Positions 1 through 5,465 of a stretch of DNA of 5,545 nt are shown piece by piece. A model generated the notes under the pieces. It searched no databases. It was not told where the DNA came from and was given only the letters and a program-made list of their open reading frames with translations. Each line of letters starts with the position of its first letter. Positions within the stretch are counted from its first letter, which is position 1. The position numbers were made by a program, and so were the translations under genes. The stretch spans positions 1 through 5,545 of the forward strand of contig CANQXN010000119.1 in assembly GCA_947627815.1 (NCBI GenBank), given 5' to 3'. The stretch is from an uncultured Clostridia bacterium. GTDB taxonomy: Bacteria > Bacillota > Clostridia > Oscillospirales > CAG-272.

Positions 1-1
1 C

Positions 2-1150
2 TATCATCAGAGCGGTCTGTCTTCCTCCTGGGCCAATGTCATCCTTTTGCCGGCCGATGACAGTCATCATGTGGGCAACATCGCCGGGTTCAGCGAGGCG
101 CTCGACGCCGCCGCCGATGCGTTTAGCGGCGTGTTTGAGAACAATTACTATCTCGAAGCCCTGACCGGCGCTTACGGCGGGATTGACGGCAGGCGTTACG
201 GTGACGGTTATGATGATGCCGCCGCTTCTGTCACGCCGGAGGATTTTGCCTTTGTCGGTACGGTTTCCCCCTATCTGCCGGGGGATTTTGACAAAAACGA
301 TTGCTGGCAGGGGAGCGAGACGCTCTCCTATCCCTTGCCTCGGGCGTTTTTTGAGGCGGTAGACTGTCCGGCCTACGGCGATGACGAAGGCTTTGACCGG
401 CTCTTTGCGCGCCACGCGCCCGCCTTGGGGCAAAACGCCGCCGGCAGCGGCGCCGTTCTCTATACAATCACGCTGATGGAATGGAACGAGGACAACGGCG
501 CGTTGTATGAAGACGGCGTGTGGCAGCGCGATCACTACGAGATCCTCGCGACACTGCGGCTGCCTTTGGGCGCCGCGATCACGCCGCCGGCCTTCCGATG
601 GGCGCGGGAAAAAGAGGGCGTTTTCCTCTACCAAGGCGAGGACGCGCTTTATTTCGTCTCGTTCTCGCTGCCGGAGAAGGTCGAAGGCAACACGGTGATT
701 TATGCTACCTACAAAGAGGCGGTCACGACGCTTGCCTGCGAAGATGACAGACTTTTTGCCGAAGGCCTCTTTGATAAGGAAACTAAACTCGAACTGTTGC
801 GCGGCGCGCAGGGGTACAGCCTTGTTATGACACTGGACGGCGCGCCCCTGACCTTTGGCAGAATCAAGGTGAAATTTTGCCCCGACGGTGACGCCGGCGC
901 CTGGCAGCTTATCTGCTACAACCGGCAGGGCGAGGAGATCAGCCGCGGCAGCGTCGAAGGGCAGTATCTCTCTTTTGCCTATGAAGACGGCGCGTATTTC
1001 GTCCTGACGCCCCAAGAAACAAAAGGACAAAAGACCGCTTGGCACTTGGCGCTGATCGGCGGCGCTGTCGGCGCCGCTGTGACCGGGATCATTGTTCTGA
1101 CCGTTTACGGGATTCGGAAAAAGGCGCGAAAGAAACAGGCAAAGCAGTGA
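2..1150 (+). CDS. C-terminally membrane-anchored surface protein, unknown function (5' end outside window)
   Basis: The reading frame is open from base 2 to the TGA at 1148-1150, so the gene starts left of the window. A TTG at 47 is in frame but has no convincing ribosome binding site, and coding sense continues upstream of it, so I do not take it as the start. The visible 380 or so residues are acidic and rich in Asp, Gly, Ala and aromatics, as in an exported domain. The C-terminus has one hydrophobic segment (about 1042-1114, containing GGAVGAAVTGIIVLTVYGI) followed by a basic tail RKKARKKQAKQ. That is the stop-transfer pattern of a protein whose bulk lies outside the cell. There is no LPxTG sortase motif. 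I do not recognise a family and cannot assign a function. The TetR gene starts 22 nt downstream, so the two are probably co-transcribed. Confidence is high that it is a real gene and moderate for its topology. Confidence 0.8.
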   Translation, partial: YHQSGLSSSWANVILLPADDSHHVGNIAGFSEALDAAADAFSGVFENNYYLEALTGAYGGIDGRRYGDGYDDAAASVTPEDFAFVGTVSPYLPGDFDKNDCWQGSETLSYPLPRAFFEAVDCPAYGDDEGFDRLFARHAPALGQNAAGSGAVLYTITLMEWNEDNGALYEDGVWQRDHYEILATLRLPLGAAITPPAFRWAREKEGVFLYQGEDALYFVSFSLPEKVEGNTVIYATYKEAVTTLACEDDRLFAEGLFDKETKLELLRGAQGYSLVMTLDGAPLTFGRIKVKFCPDGDAGAWQLICYNRQGEEISRGSVEGQYLSFAYEDGAYFVLTPQETKGQKTAWHLALIGGAVGAAVTGIIVLTVYGIRKKARKKQAKQ

Positions 1151-1160
1151 AGGAAAAGCG

Positions 1161-1170
1161 AGGGAAGGGA
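1161..1170 (+). promoter_or_regulatory. Ribosome binding site of the TetR-family gene
   Basis: The purine-rich AGGGAAGGGA ends 2 nt before the ATG at 1173, with its AGGGA core a few bases further up. It lies in the 22-nt gap after the surface-protein gene and supports the start chosen for the regulator. Confidence 0.5.
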
Positions 1171-1172
1171 AC

Positions 1173-1754
1173 ATGAAGCAAGAGAAAAAATGCGATCGGC
1201 GCGTGGTGAAGACCAAAAAAGCGATCCGCAACGCTTTTATCGTTCTTCTCGAGGAAAAAGATATCAATGATATCACTGTCACCGATATCGCTCAGGCGGC
1301 GGAAGTGGACAGAAAAACGGTATACAACTATTACAGCGGCGTTTATGCCATCCAGGAGGAAATCGAGAGCGACTGCGTGAGCCAGCTCTCCCGCGTGCTG
1401 GACGAAATCGGGCAAAAGCCCTCGATCGACGATCCCTACTATATTTTCCAGCGGATCACCGAGGTGCTGAATCAGAACATCGATTTTTACAGCCGCCTGC
1501 TCAAAGGGGACGCCAATTCCCATATTGTGCGGAAAATCACCCGGGTGATACGGGAAAAACTGAAAGAGGCGCTGATGAATTCCCCCGCCAAGGATTCGCC
1601 GAAGCTCGACATGATGTCGGAATATATCACCTCCGGCATGGTGGCAGCCTATCAGAGCTGGTTCAATTCGCCCCGCACCCAGACGCTGGAGTCCTTCTCT
1701 CAGGATGTCGGGCGGCTTGTCATCGCCGGCGTACACGGCTTTGTCAAGGCATAA
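1173..1754 (+). CDS. TetR/AcrR-family transcriptional regulator
   Basis: The 193-aa product has normal TetR-family length. Residues about 11-58 form the canonical N-terminal DNA-binding domain: KTKKAIRNAFIVLLEEKD, then the helix-turn-helix ITVTDIAQAAEVDRKTVYNYY (residues 34-54). The end of this block, with Tyr-Asn-Tyr-Tyr, is the typical TetR recognition helix. The rest (about 60-193) is a helical ligand-binding and dimerisation domain that is not conserved enough for me to name an effector. Such proteins usually act as dimeric cytoplasmic repressors of their own operon or a neighbour. The gene lies 22 nt behind the surface-protein gene on the same strand and is followed by a strong terminator, so it is the last gene of that unit. 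It may control that operon. No operator for it is recognisable in the window. Confidence 0.92.
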   Translation: MKQEKKCDRRVVKTKKAIRNAFIVLLEEKDINDITVTDIAQAAEVDRKTVYNYYSGVYAIQEEIESDCVSQLSRVLDEIGQKPSIDDPYYIFQRITEVLNQNIDFYSRLLKGDANSHIVRKITRVIREKLKEALMNSPAKDSPKLDMMSEYITSGMVAAYQSWFNSPRTQTLESFSQDVGRLVIAGVHGFVKA

Positions 1755-1781
1755 CACGCGGATAACCCCATGTAAAAAAAG

Positions 1782-1820
1782 AAAAAACCTCCGAACCGAA
1801 AATCGGCTCGGAGGTTTTTT
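1782..1820. terminator. Bidirectional intrinsic terminator
   Basis: A 13-bp perfect outer stem (AAAAAACCTCCGA pairing with TCGGAGGTTTTTT), one A/C mismatch, a CCGA/TCGG inner stem and a short A-rich loop. Rightward it ends in six Ts and closes the surface-protein/TetR unit. Leftward it gives six Ts, a C and seven more Ts (1787-1774), closing the ibrAB operon. One structure between two convergent transcription units. Confidence 0.95.
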
Positions 1821-1878
1821 GCCTTTGGCGCGAGGGTTCCGGATAAAAGAACGCCTCCTGCCATCTGCATAGGCTTGT

Positions 1879-2526
1879 TCAGACCGGCAGCGCGTCTTTT
1901 TCTTCCCCATACTCTTCCGGCTCGCGATCCTCTTCCGCACTGTCCTCTTTTTCGTCGGCGGGGCTGTCCACAGGATAAGAATCCACGGGGTAGGAAAGTT
2001 CCGTATCCTCCACCCTGACGGGTTCCCAGGCGTCGCTGAACGGCGTTTCCCGGAACAGGGCGGCAAGCCCTGTGATCTGCTTCAATCGGAGGATCTCGTC
2101 CCGATCCATGCCCAAATGTTTGGCAATCCAGGCGTCGCTCCGCCCGAGTTCGTGCAGCTCTTTCACAATGTTGCTCATGAGATCCACATTGTGAGAGCCA
2201 CGGGCGCGATTGTGGCGGATCGTGCTGGCCATGCGGTTGTCCAACGATTTGTTGATTACCGAAACCGGCAGTTTCCCGTTTTCTCTTTCATAAATATCGG
2301 GATGATCCAGCATAATCCGGTAGCGGTGAAATCCGTCTACGATCATGTAAATGTCTTTGCCGCTGTCATAGTAGCAGACGATGGGCATCGTGTAACCGTC
2401 CTCGCGGATACTGTCATAGAGGAGCTTCATCTCCGGCGGTGCTACGCTGTTGGGGTTGTAAGTATTGGGTACGATTTTTTCAATGGGAACCGCAATGACA
2501 TTGTAGGCGGGACTGATAAAATTCAT
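1879..2526 (-). CDS. ibrB: ParB-like nuclease-domain protein, IbrB type
   Basis: The 215-aa product starts at the ATG complementary to 2524-2526, which overlaps the ibrA stop as ATGA, with a GGTGA ribosome binding site about 7 nt upstream. Residues about 10-110 are a ParB/sulfiredoxin-type domain: IEKIVPNTYNPN, a DSIREDGYTMPIVC strand, the signature DGFHRYR (64-70) and RHNRARG (104-110). A helix-turn-helix follows (about 127-150, LGRSDAWIAKHLGMDRDEIL). The tail carries a duplicated SYPVD (178-187) and a strongly acidic stretch (188-210). The domain order and the pairing with a DUF3440 PP-loop protein match IbrB, which together with IbrA activates eib genes in E. coli. That role is known there, not shown here. 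It is not a chromosome-partition ParB: there is no ParA partner and no parS site. DndB, another DGxHR-type protein, is a more distant analogue. Confidence 0.85.
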   Translation of the reverse strand: MNFISPAYNVIAVPIEKIVPNTYNPNSVAPPEMKLLYDSIREDGYTMPIVCYYDSGKDIYMIVDGFHRYRIMLDHPDIYERENGKLPVSVINKSLDNRMASTIRHNRARGSHNVDLMSNIVKELHELGRSDAWIAKHLGMDRDEILRLKQITGLAALFRETPFSDAWEPVRVEDTELSYPVDSYPVDSPADEKEDSAEEDREPEEYGEEKDALPV

Positions 2527-3857
2527 AATAATTCACCAAATTTTCCGTATTTCTTTTTGAGCGCATCTACCTGCCGCTGCTGCTCCCGGCTGAGGCCGAA
2601 TCCCATAAAACGGCAAATGTGATCGTTTTTCAGAATGCAGAAGCACATCCGTTTCCAGCTGGGAATATCTTTGGTAGACCGGATATCGTCGGTGTGGTCG
2701 GGAATTTTGCCGACAAAAACCACCCGTGGATTTTTCATAATGGTATAGTTGGAAATACCGTTGATGCGAATGTGGTATCCTTTTTCGATAAGCTCTTGGA
2801 TCACCGTCTCATCCAAACCGCCGCCGGTTTCGTGCCAGAAGTTGATGGAAGTCTGAAATTTTTTGACATAATTTTCCCGCAGGCGGGGCGGCAGGGTGTC
2901 GAGCAGAAAGCGGGTATAGGATTCCCAGGTGTGTCCCTCGGGCAGTGTCAGCCCCCGGTAGCCCATCGCTTTGGAGCGCCCGTAAAGCGAGGCAAAGTTG
3001 GCGCCCCGCACCCGCCCGACCAATTTTGCCCAGATTTCGGGATCGAGGACGCGGTAGAGATAGAGGCTGTCTTTGGCGTAGTCGTTGAAGGGCGAGGCCA
3101 CGCGCATCTGATCCACGGTAAGGCCGGCCATGTAAAAAAGATCGTAAAGCTTGTTATACTCGTAGCCGAACAGGCTGTTGGCGTGCCAGACATCGCTGTT
3201 GTTCCAGTCGTACAGCGGGGAGGCCGACCAGACATTTTTGAATTGCTTGGCGATCCAGCAGGAACCCTCATAGCCGTATTTTTTGTTGGCCATGCCCACA
3301 AACCGCTGGAGCGACTCGGCCGATCGGATGCCGAGGAGACAGACGGTTTTTCCGCCCCCGTGCGCTAAGCGATACCAGCGGCCGAACTGTTTGGCGAGAT
3401 CCTCCTGGAGCATCTTGTAATGGTAGGTGAAAATCGGGTTGTTGCCCAAATGAATCACATAGGGATGATCGGGCATGGGGCGCACCCAGGCTTCCTTTTG
3501 CGTATCGTCCCAGGGATACCAGTACATCTGATAGCTGCTCAGCGCCGTGCGGGTGGCCATGGGCAGGCAGACCCAATACAGCTCCGCCCGATCTTTCAGC
3601 CGCTCAAAGGTCTCTTCCACAAACGCGGTGGTCATGGAATATTGCGCTTCAAAATCCTGATGGAAGACGCCGACGGTTCTTTCGGGATAATAGCGGTCGC
3701 GAAAATCGAGTGTCATATTCAAAAGGAGGCCGCTGTCTTTGCCGCCGGAAAAAGAGACAAAAATATTTTCAAATTCGCGGAAGATAAAATGCATCCGCTC
3801 AAGAAACGCTTCATAGACGCTGATGCCAAGCTGTCGTTTTTCTACACGCAAACTCAT
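2523..3857 (-). CDS. ibrA: PAPS-reductase-like PP-loop protein, IbrA type (DUF3440)
   Basis: I place the start at the ATG complementary to 3855-3857 (444 aa). It has AAGGAGG 7 nt upstream, and the family-typical N-terminus (SLRVEKRQLGISVYEAFLER) begins there. The open frame runs further up to 4088, but through promoter DNA. Residues 35-42 are the ATP pyrophosphatase P-loop SFSGGKDS. LGIRSAES (175-182) and PLYDWNNSDVW (214-224) are also typical of the PAPS reductase/adenine nucleotide alpha hydrolase superfamily. The C-terminal third, with SWKRMCFCILKNDH (400-413) and two close cysteines, fits the DUF3440/IbrA extension. The protein is expected to be cytoplasmic and to adenylate or otherwise activate a substrate with ATP; the substrate is unknown. 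A true assimilatory PAPS reductase is unlikely because the gene is translationally coupled to ibrB and no sulfate-assimilation gene is nearby. Confidence 0.88.
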   Translation of the reverse strand: MSLRVEKRQLGISVYEAFLERMHFIFREFENIFVSFSGGKDSGLLLNMTLDFRDRYYPERTVGVFHQDFEAQYSMTTAFVEETFERLKDRAELYWVCLPMATRTALSSYQMYWYPWDDTQKEAWVRPMPDHPYVIHLGNNPIFTYHYKMLQEDLAKQFGRWYRLAHGGGKTVCLLGIRSAESLQRFVGMANKKYGYEGSCWIAKQFKNVWSASPLYDWNNSDVWHANSLFGYEYNKLYDLFYMAGLTVDQMRVASPFNDYAKDSLYLYRVLDPEIWAKLVGRVRGANFASLYGRSKAMGYRGLTLPEGHTWESYTRFLLDTLPPRLRENYVKKFQTSINFWHETGGGLDETVIQELIEKGYHIRINGISNYTIMKNPRVVFVGKIPDHTDDIRSTKDIPSWKRMCFCILKNDHICRFMGFGLSREQQRQVDALKKKYGKFGELL

Positions 3858-3864
3858 ATCCGAC

Positions 3865-3871
3865 CCTCCTT
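3865..3871 (-). promoter_or_regulatory. Strong ribosome binding site that sets the ibrA start
   Basis: AAGGAGG on the minus strand, 7 nt before the ATG at 3857. It decides against the longer open frame that begins at 4088, whose upstream part would overlap this site and the promoter. Confidence 0.9.
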
Positions 3872-3883
3872 CCTGTCGCGACA

Positions 3884-3906
3884 TATACAATGATATCATA
3901 AGTATA
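3884..3906. promoter_or_regulatory. Dyad overlapping the ibrAB -10 box and start site, candidate operator
   Basis: TATAC (3884-3888) and GTATA (3902-3906) are inverted around the perfect palindrome TGATATCA (3891-3898), with flanking gaps of 2 and 3 nt. The element covers the -10 box and the expected start site, where a repressor would block initiation. The DNA is AT-rich, so chance is possible. Confidence 0.35.
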
Positions 3907-3929
3907 CCACAAAAAAATTCCAAATTCCA
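3901..3929 (-). promoter_or_regulatory. Extended -10 promoter of ibrAB
   Basis: On the minus strand TGGTATACT (3909-3901) combines a TATACT -10 box with the TGn extension. The position of a -35 box at 17-bp spacing (3924-3929, TGGAAT) matches consensus poorly, as is usual for extended -10 promoters. Transcription would start near 3894 and give a leader of about 37 nt with the strong ribosome binding site. Confidence 0.65.
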
Positions 3930-4112
3930 CCTTTTTTGGAAAAGTTTTCCTGATTTTTCGGGCGGTGACAGAGAGGGGAACGCGTCGGGCAAAGTAAAAA
4001 AGCGTATGTTAATTTCGTCTCTGAACACCGCTAAAAATAATAACAATGAATGACATATTATTTTTAAATATTGATCCTGACATAGCATTTCTATAAAAAA
4101 TCGAATTATCTC
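3907..4112. other. AT-rich intergenic DNA between divergent promoters, no gene seen
   Basis: This is the upstream part of the 490-nt gap between ibrA and the recombinase. No reading frame here has a ribosome binding site or family resemblance. It holds a small palindrome GGAAAAgTTTTCC (3938-3950), about 50 bp upstream of the ibrA start site, and a 10-bp inverted repeat TAAAAATAAT/ATTATTTTTA (4032-4041 and 4057-4066) with a 15-nt loop. Both are AT-rich and neither can be assigned a function. Confidence 0.5.
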
Positions 4113-4141
4113 TTGACTTTATTTCGGTATGCCGATATAAT
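4113..4141 (+). promoter_or_regulatory. Strong sigma-A-type promoter of the recombinase
   Basis: TTGACT (4113-4118) and TATAAT (4136-4141) are separated by exactly 17 bp, one mismatch from consensus. The start site would be near 4148, giving a leader of about 200 nt before the recombinase ATG. No second promoter is visible closer to the gene. Confidence 0.88.
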
Positions 4142-4277
4142 AGAAGAAAAAAAGGCAAAACAAGCGGGCAAGATGGTTTATCATCCAATGACCCCGCCCT
4201 GACAGTGAGATCCTTTGCTCCCCTATAACCTATATAACCTATTTCAAAATAGGGCATAATAGGTTACCACATACACA

Positions 4278-4309
4278 AAACGCCACCCATGTGAGGTGGC
4301 GTTTCTATT
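4278..4309 (+). terminator. Terminator-like hairpin in the recombinase leader
   Basis: Perfect 10-bp stem AAACGCCACC/GGTGGCGTTT with a 7-nt loop (4288-4294). The trailing T-tract is interrupted (TTTCTATT), so rightward termination may be partial. The opposite strand gives GCGTTTTGTGT and could act weakly leftward. It sits 39 nt before the recombinase ATG, so it could attenuate recombinase expression. Confidence 0.6.
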
Positions 4310-4333
4310 AAGAAATCCCATTTATTTGCCATG

Positions 4334-4340
4334 AAGGAGG
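4334..4340 (+). promoter_or_regulatory. Ribosome binding site of the recombinase
   Basis: A perfect AAGGAGG 7 nt before the ATG at 4348 fixes the start codon. Confidence 0.9.
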
Positions 4341-4347
4341 AATTGTT

Positions 4348-5220
4348 ATGACAGAGCGGCTGAAAGAGTACCGGCAGCAGTTAATAGAGGAAGAAAAAAG
4401 CGCGGCGACGGTAGAGAAGTATCTACGGGACATCCGCGCTTTTTTGTCGTTTTTGGCGACACGGCAGGGGAACCCTGCCGCCCCTGCCGACCCTGCCGAC
4501 GCCATCGACCTCGACGAAATCGACAAAGAAGTCACCGTCGCCTACAAAGAGTACCTGACGGCGCGCTACGCGCCGGCGAGCGTCAACTCCATGGTGATCG
4601 CGGTCAATCGCTTCCTGCGCTATATCGGCAAGGCGCATTGCTGCGTCAAGCCTTTGAAAATCCAGCGGCAGATCTTCTGCCCGGAAGAAAAAGAGCTGAC
4701 CCGCGCGGAGTATGTGCGGCTGGTCGACGCGGCAAGGCGCAAAAACAACGAACGCCTCTCGCTGCTGCTCGAGACCATCGGCGGCACCGGGATTCGGGTA
4801 TCGGAACTCCAATTTATCACGGCAGCCGCCGTGCGGCGGGGCGAGGCGGCGGTGTACTGCAAAGGCAAGCTGCGGACGGTGTTTTTGCCGCCAAGGCTGC
4901 AAAAAAAGCTCTTGCACTATATCAAAGCGCGCGCTGTCACCGGCGCGGTTTTCGTCACGCGAAGCGGCAAGCCGATCGACCGCTCCAACATCTGGCGGGA
5001 AATGAAGGCGTTGTGCATAAGCGCCGGCGTCGCGCCCGGGAAAGTCTTTCCGCACAATCTGCGCCATTTGTTCGCGCGCACTTTTTACGGCCTCGACCGC
5101 GACATTGTCCGGCTGGCGGATATTTTGGGGCATAGCAGCATCGATACCACGCGCATTTATGTGGTGTCAAGCGGCACCGAACACCGGCGGAAGATCGAGC
5201 GAATGCGATTGATTCTATAA
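4348..5220 (+). CDS. Tyrosine recombinase (XerC/D-like), probable invertase of the adjacent promoter
   Basis: The 290-aa product is complete and of usual length for stand-alone Xer-like recombinases. Residues about 1-100 form the SAM-like core-binding domain (ERLKEYRQQLIEEEKSAATV, then ASVNSMVIAVNRFLRYIGK). Residues about 112-290 are the catalytic domain with all six key residues: Arg150 in GGTGIRVSEL, Lys174 in CKGKLRTVFLP, His236 and Arg239 in HNLRH, His262 in LGHSSIDTT, and the nucleophile Tyr271 in TRIYVV. The enzyme should cut and rejoin DNA at paired inverted sites. Two such 26-bp sites begin 21 nt after its stop codon and flank a promoter, the arrangement of phase-variation invertases rather than of a phage integrase; no excisionase or phage gene is seen. 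Odd feature: an Ala/Pro/Asp linker (about residues 42-52) encoded by a GC-rich hairpin and a 9-bp repeat. Its own strong promoter and a hairpin-bearing leader lie upstream. Confidence 0.93.
   Translation: MTERLKEYRQQLIEEEKSAATVEKYLRDIRAFLSFLATRQGNPAAPADPADAIDLDEIDKEVTVAYKEYLTARYAPASVNSMVIAVNRFLRYIGKAHCCVKPLKIQRQIFCPEEKELTRAEYVRLVDAARRKNNERLSLLLETIGGTGIRVSELQFITAAAVRRGEAAVYCKGKLRTVFLPPRLQKKLLHYIKARAVTGAVFVTRSGKPIDRSNIWREMKALCISAGVAPGKVFPHNLRHLFARTFYGLDRDIVRLADILGHSSIDTTRIYVVSSGTEHRRKIERMRLIL
4462..4498. repeat. GC-rich hairpin plus three-copy CCCTGCCG repeat inside the recombinase gene
   Basis: CGGCAGGG (4462-4469) is the exact inverse of CCCTGCCG (4473-4480) across a 3-nt loop. CCCTGCCG recurs at 4482-4489 and 4491-4498 with a 9-bp period. 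It encodes the linker NPAAPADPAD between helices of the core-binding domain. It reads in frame, as an insertion of a small palindromic repeat or slippage expansion would. Confidence 0.7.
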
Positions 5221-5277
5221 AAAAACGCGGGTTCCGACAGCTACAACATAATATTTATTATGTTGTAACGAACCCGC
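5219..5277 (-). terminator. Intrinsic terminator assembled across the left inversion site
   Basis: Read leftward, GCGGGTTC (5277-5270) pairs with GAACCCGC (5234-5227). Between them sits the left recombination site, itself a perfect 12-bp-arm hairpin, with a small 2 x 7 nt internal loop. Seven Ts follow (5225-5219), overlapping the recombinase stop codon. Rightward there is no T-tract, so it works only against leftward transcripts. One stem arm lies inside the invertible segment and the other outside, so the terminator exists only in the present orientation. Confidence 0.82.
5242..5267 (+). repeat. Left inverted repeat, probable recombination site (IRL)
   Basis: A 26-bp near-palindrome with arms TACAACATAATA and TATTATGTTGTA around a central TT. 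It matches the reverse complement of the site at 5484-5509 in 23 of 26 positions, including the asymmetric centre. Two arms around a short AT spacer are what a tyrosine recombinase binds and cuts. It lies 21 nt behind the recombinase stop. Confidence 0.85.
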
Positions 5278-5290
5278 AGCGAAATATTGC

Positions 5291-5306
5291 AAGTGACTCC
5301 TCACTT
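5291..5306 (-). other. Hairpin at the 5' end of the invertible-promoter transcript
   Basis: On the minus strand AAGTGA and TCACTT pair across a GGAG loop, immediately downstream of the expected start near 5307. A 5'-end stem-loop of this kind can stabilise a transcript. Because it is inside the segment, it would travel with the promoter in both orientations. Confidence 0.45.
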
Positions 5307-5313
5307 CAAAAAA

Positions 5314-5342
5314 ATTATACATCATCCGGCGGAAAATGTCAA
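5314..5342 (-). promoter_or_regulatory. Perfect consensus promoter inside the invertible segment
   Basis: On the minus strand TTGACA (5342-5337), a 17-bp spacer (5336-5320) and TATAAT (5319-5314) form an exact sigma-A/sigma70 consensus. The start would be near 5307. In this orientation it transcribes leftward and is stopped after about 90 nt by the terminator at 5277-5219. No comparable promoter is seen on the plus strand of the segment. Confidence 0.93.
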
Positions 5343-5402
5343 GAGGAAGCAAGCCAAAATGAAAAAAAATTTAAAAAAATCTCCTCCCGTCTTCGTTTCT
5401 GT

Positions 5403-5432
5403 CTCTTTTTTTCAAAAAAAGAGGCTTTTTTT
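5403..5432 (+). terminator. Weak rightward terminator inside the invertible segment
   Basis: CTCTTTTTTT (5403-5412) pairs with AAAAAAAGAG (5414-5423) and is followed by GC and seven Ts (5426-5432). The stem is almost all A-U, so efficiency is doubtful. It could stop recombinase read-through before the right-hand gene. Confidence 0.4.
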
Positions 5433-5465
5433 GCATCATGAAAAGAGGGCGGTTTTGTTTTTTCT

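Larger units (their letters stand above)
4148..4347 (+). promoter_or_regulatory. Structured 5' leader of the recombinase mRNA
   Basis: The roughly 200-nt leader can fold into several elements: GCGGG/CCCGC (4164-4168 with 4193-4197) enclosing GATG/CATC (4172-4175 with 4182-4185); a two-copy tandem repeat TATAACCTA (4224-4241); and two mutually exclusive pairings, TAACCTATT with AATAGGTTA (4235-4243 with 4258-4266) or CCTATTT with AAATAGG (4238-4244 with 4247-4253). A terminator-like hairpin follows. Competing helices before a terminator are what an attenuator or riboswitch would show, but I do not recognise a known riboswitch class. A short terminated RNA of about 160 nt is the other possibility. 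Confidence 0.5.

Noticed and set aside
1089..2066. Long open frame on the minus strand, 325 codons
   Set aside because: It runs antisense through the TetR gene, across the bidirectional terminator and over the ibrB 3' end. It has no family resemblance and no ribosome binding site.
2116..3893. Several plus-strand open frames opposite ibrB and ibrA
   Set aside because: They are shadow frames of the leftward genes, with composition typical of antisense reading and no start signals.
3858..4088. N-terminal extension of IbrA to an upstream ATG
   Set aside because: The extension would run through the promoter and the strong ribosome binding site. The conserved protein begins at 3857.
4009..4257. 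Small minus-strand frame as a type I toxin-like peptide
   Set aside because: The hairpin nearby recalled terminators of small hydrophobic toxin genes, but the frame has no continuous membrane segment, no ribosome binding site, and overlaps the recombinase promoter. No toxin-like peptide was found in the other frames either.
4423..5133. Long minus-strand frame opposite the recombinase
   Set aside because: It is a GC-rich shadow of the recombinase gene. All six catalytic residues lie in the plus-strand frame.
5227..5277. Integron attC site with the recombinase as IntI
   Set aside because: The recombinase is a standard Xer-like length without a recognisable IntI-specific insertion. The hairpin lacks paired attC R/L boxes, and only two inverted sites occur, flanking a promoter rather than gene cassettes.
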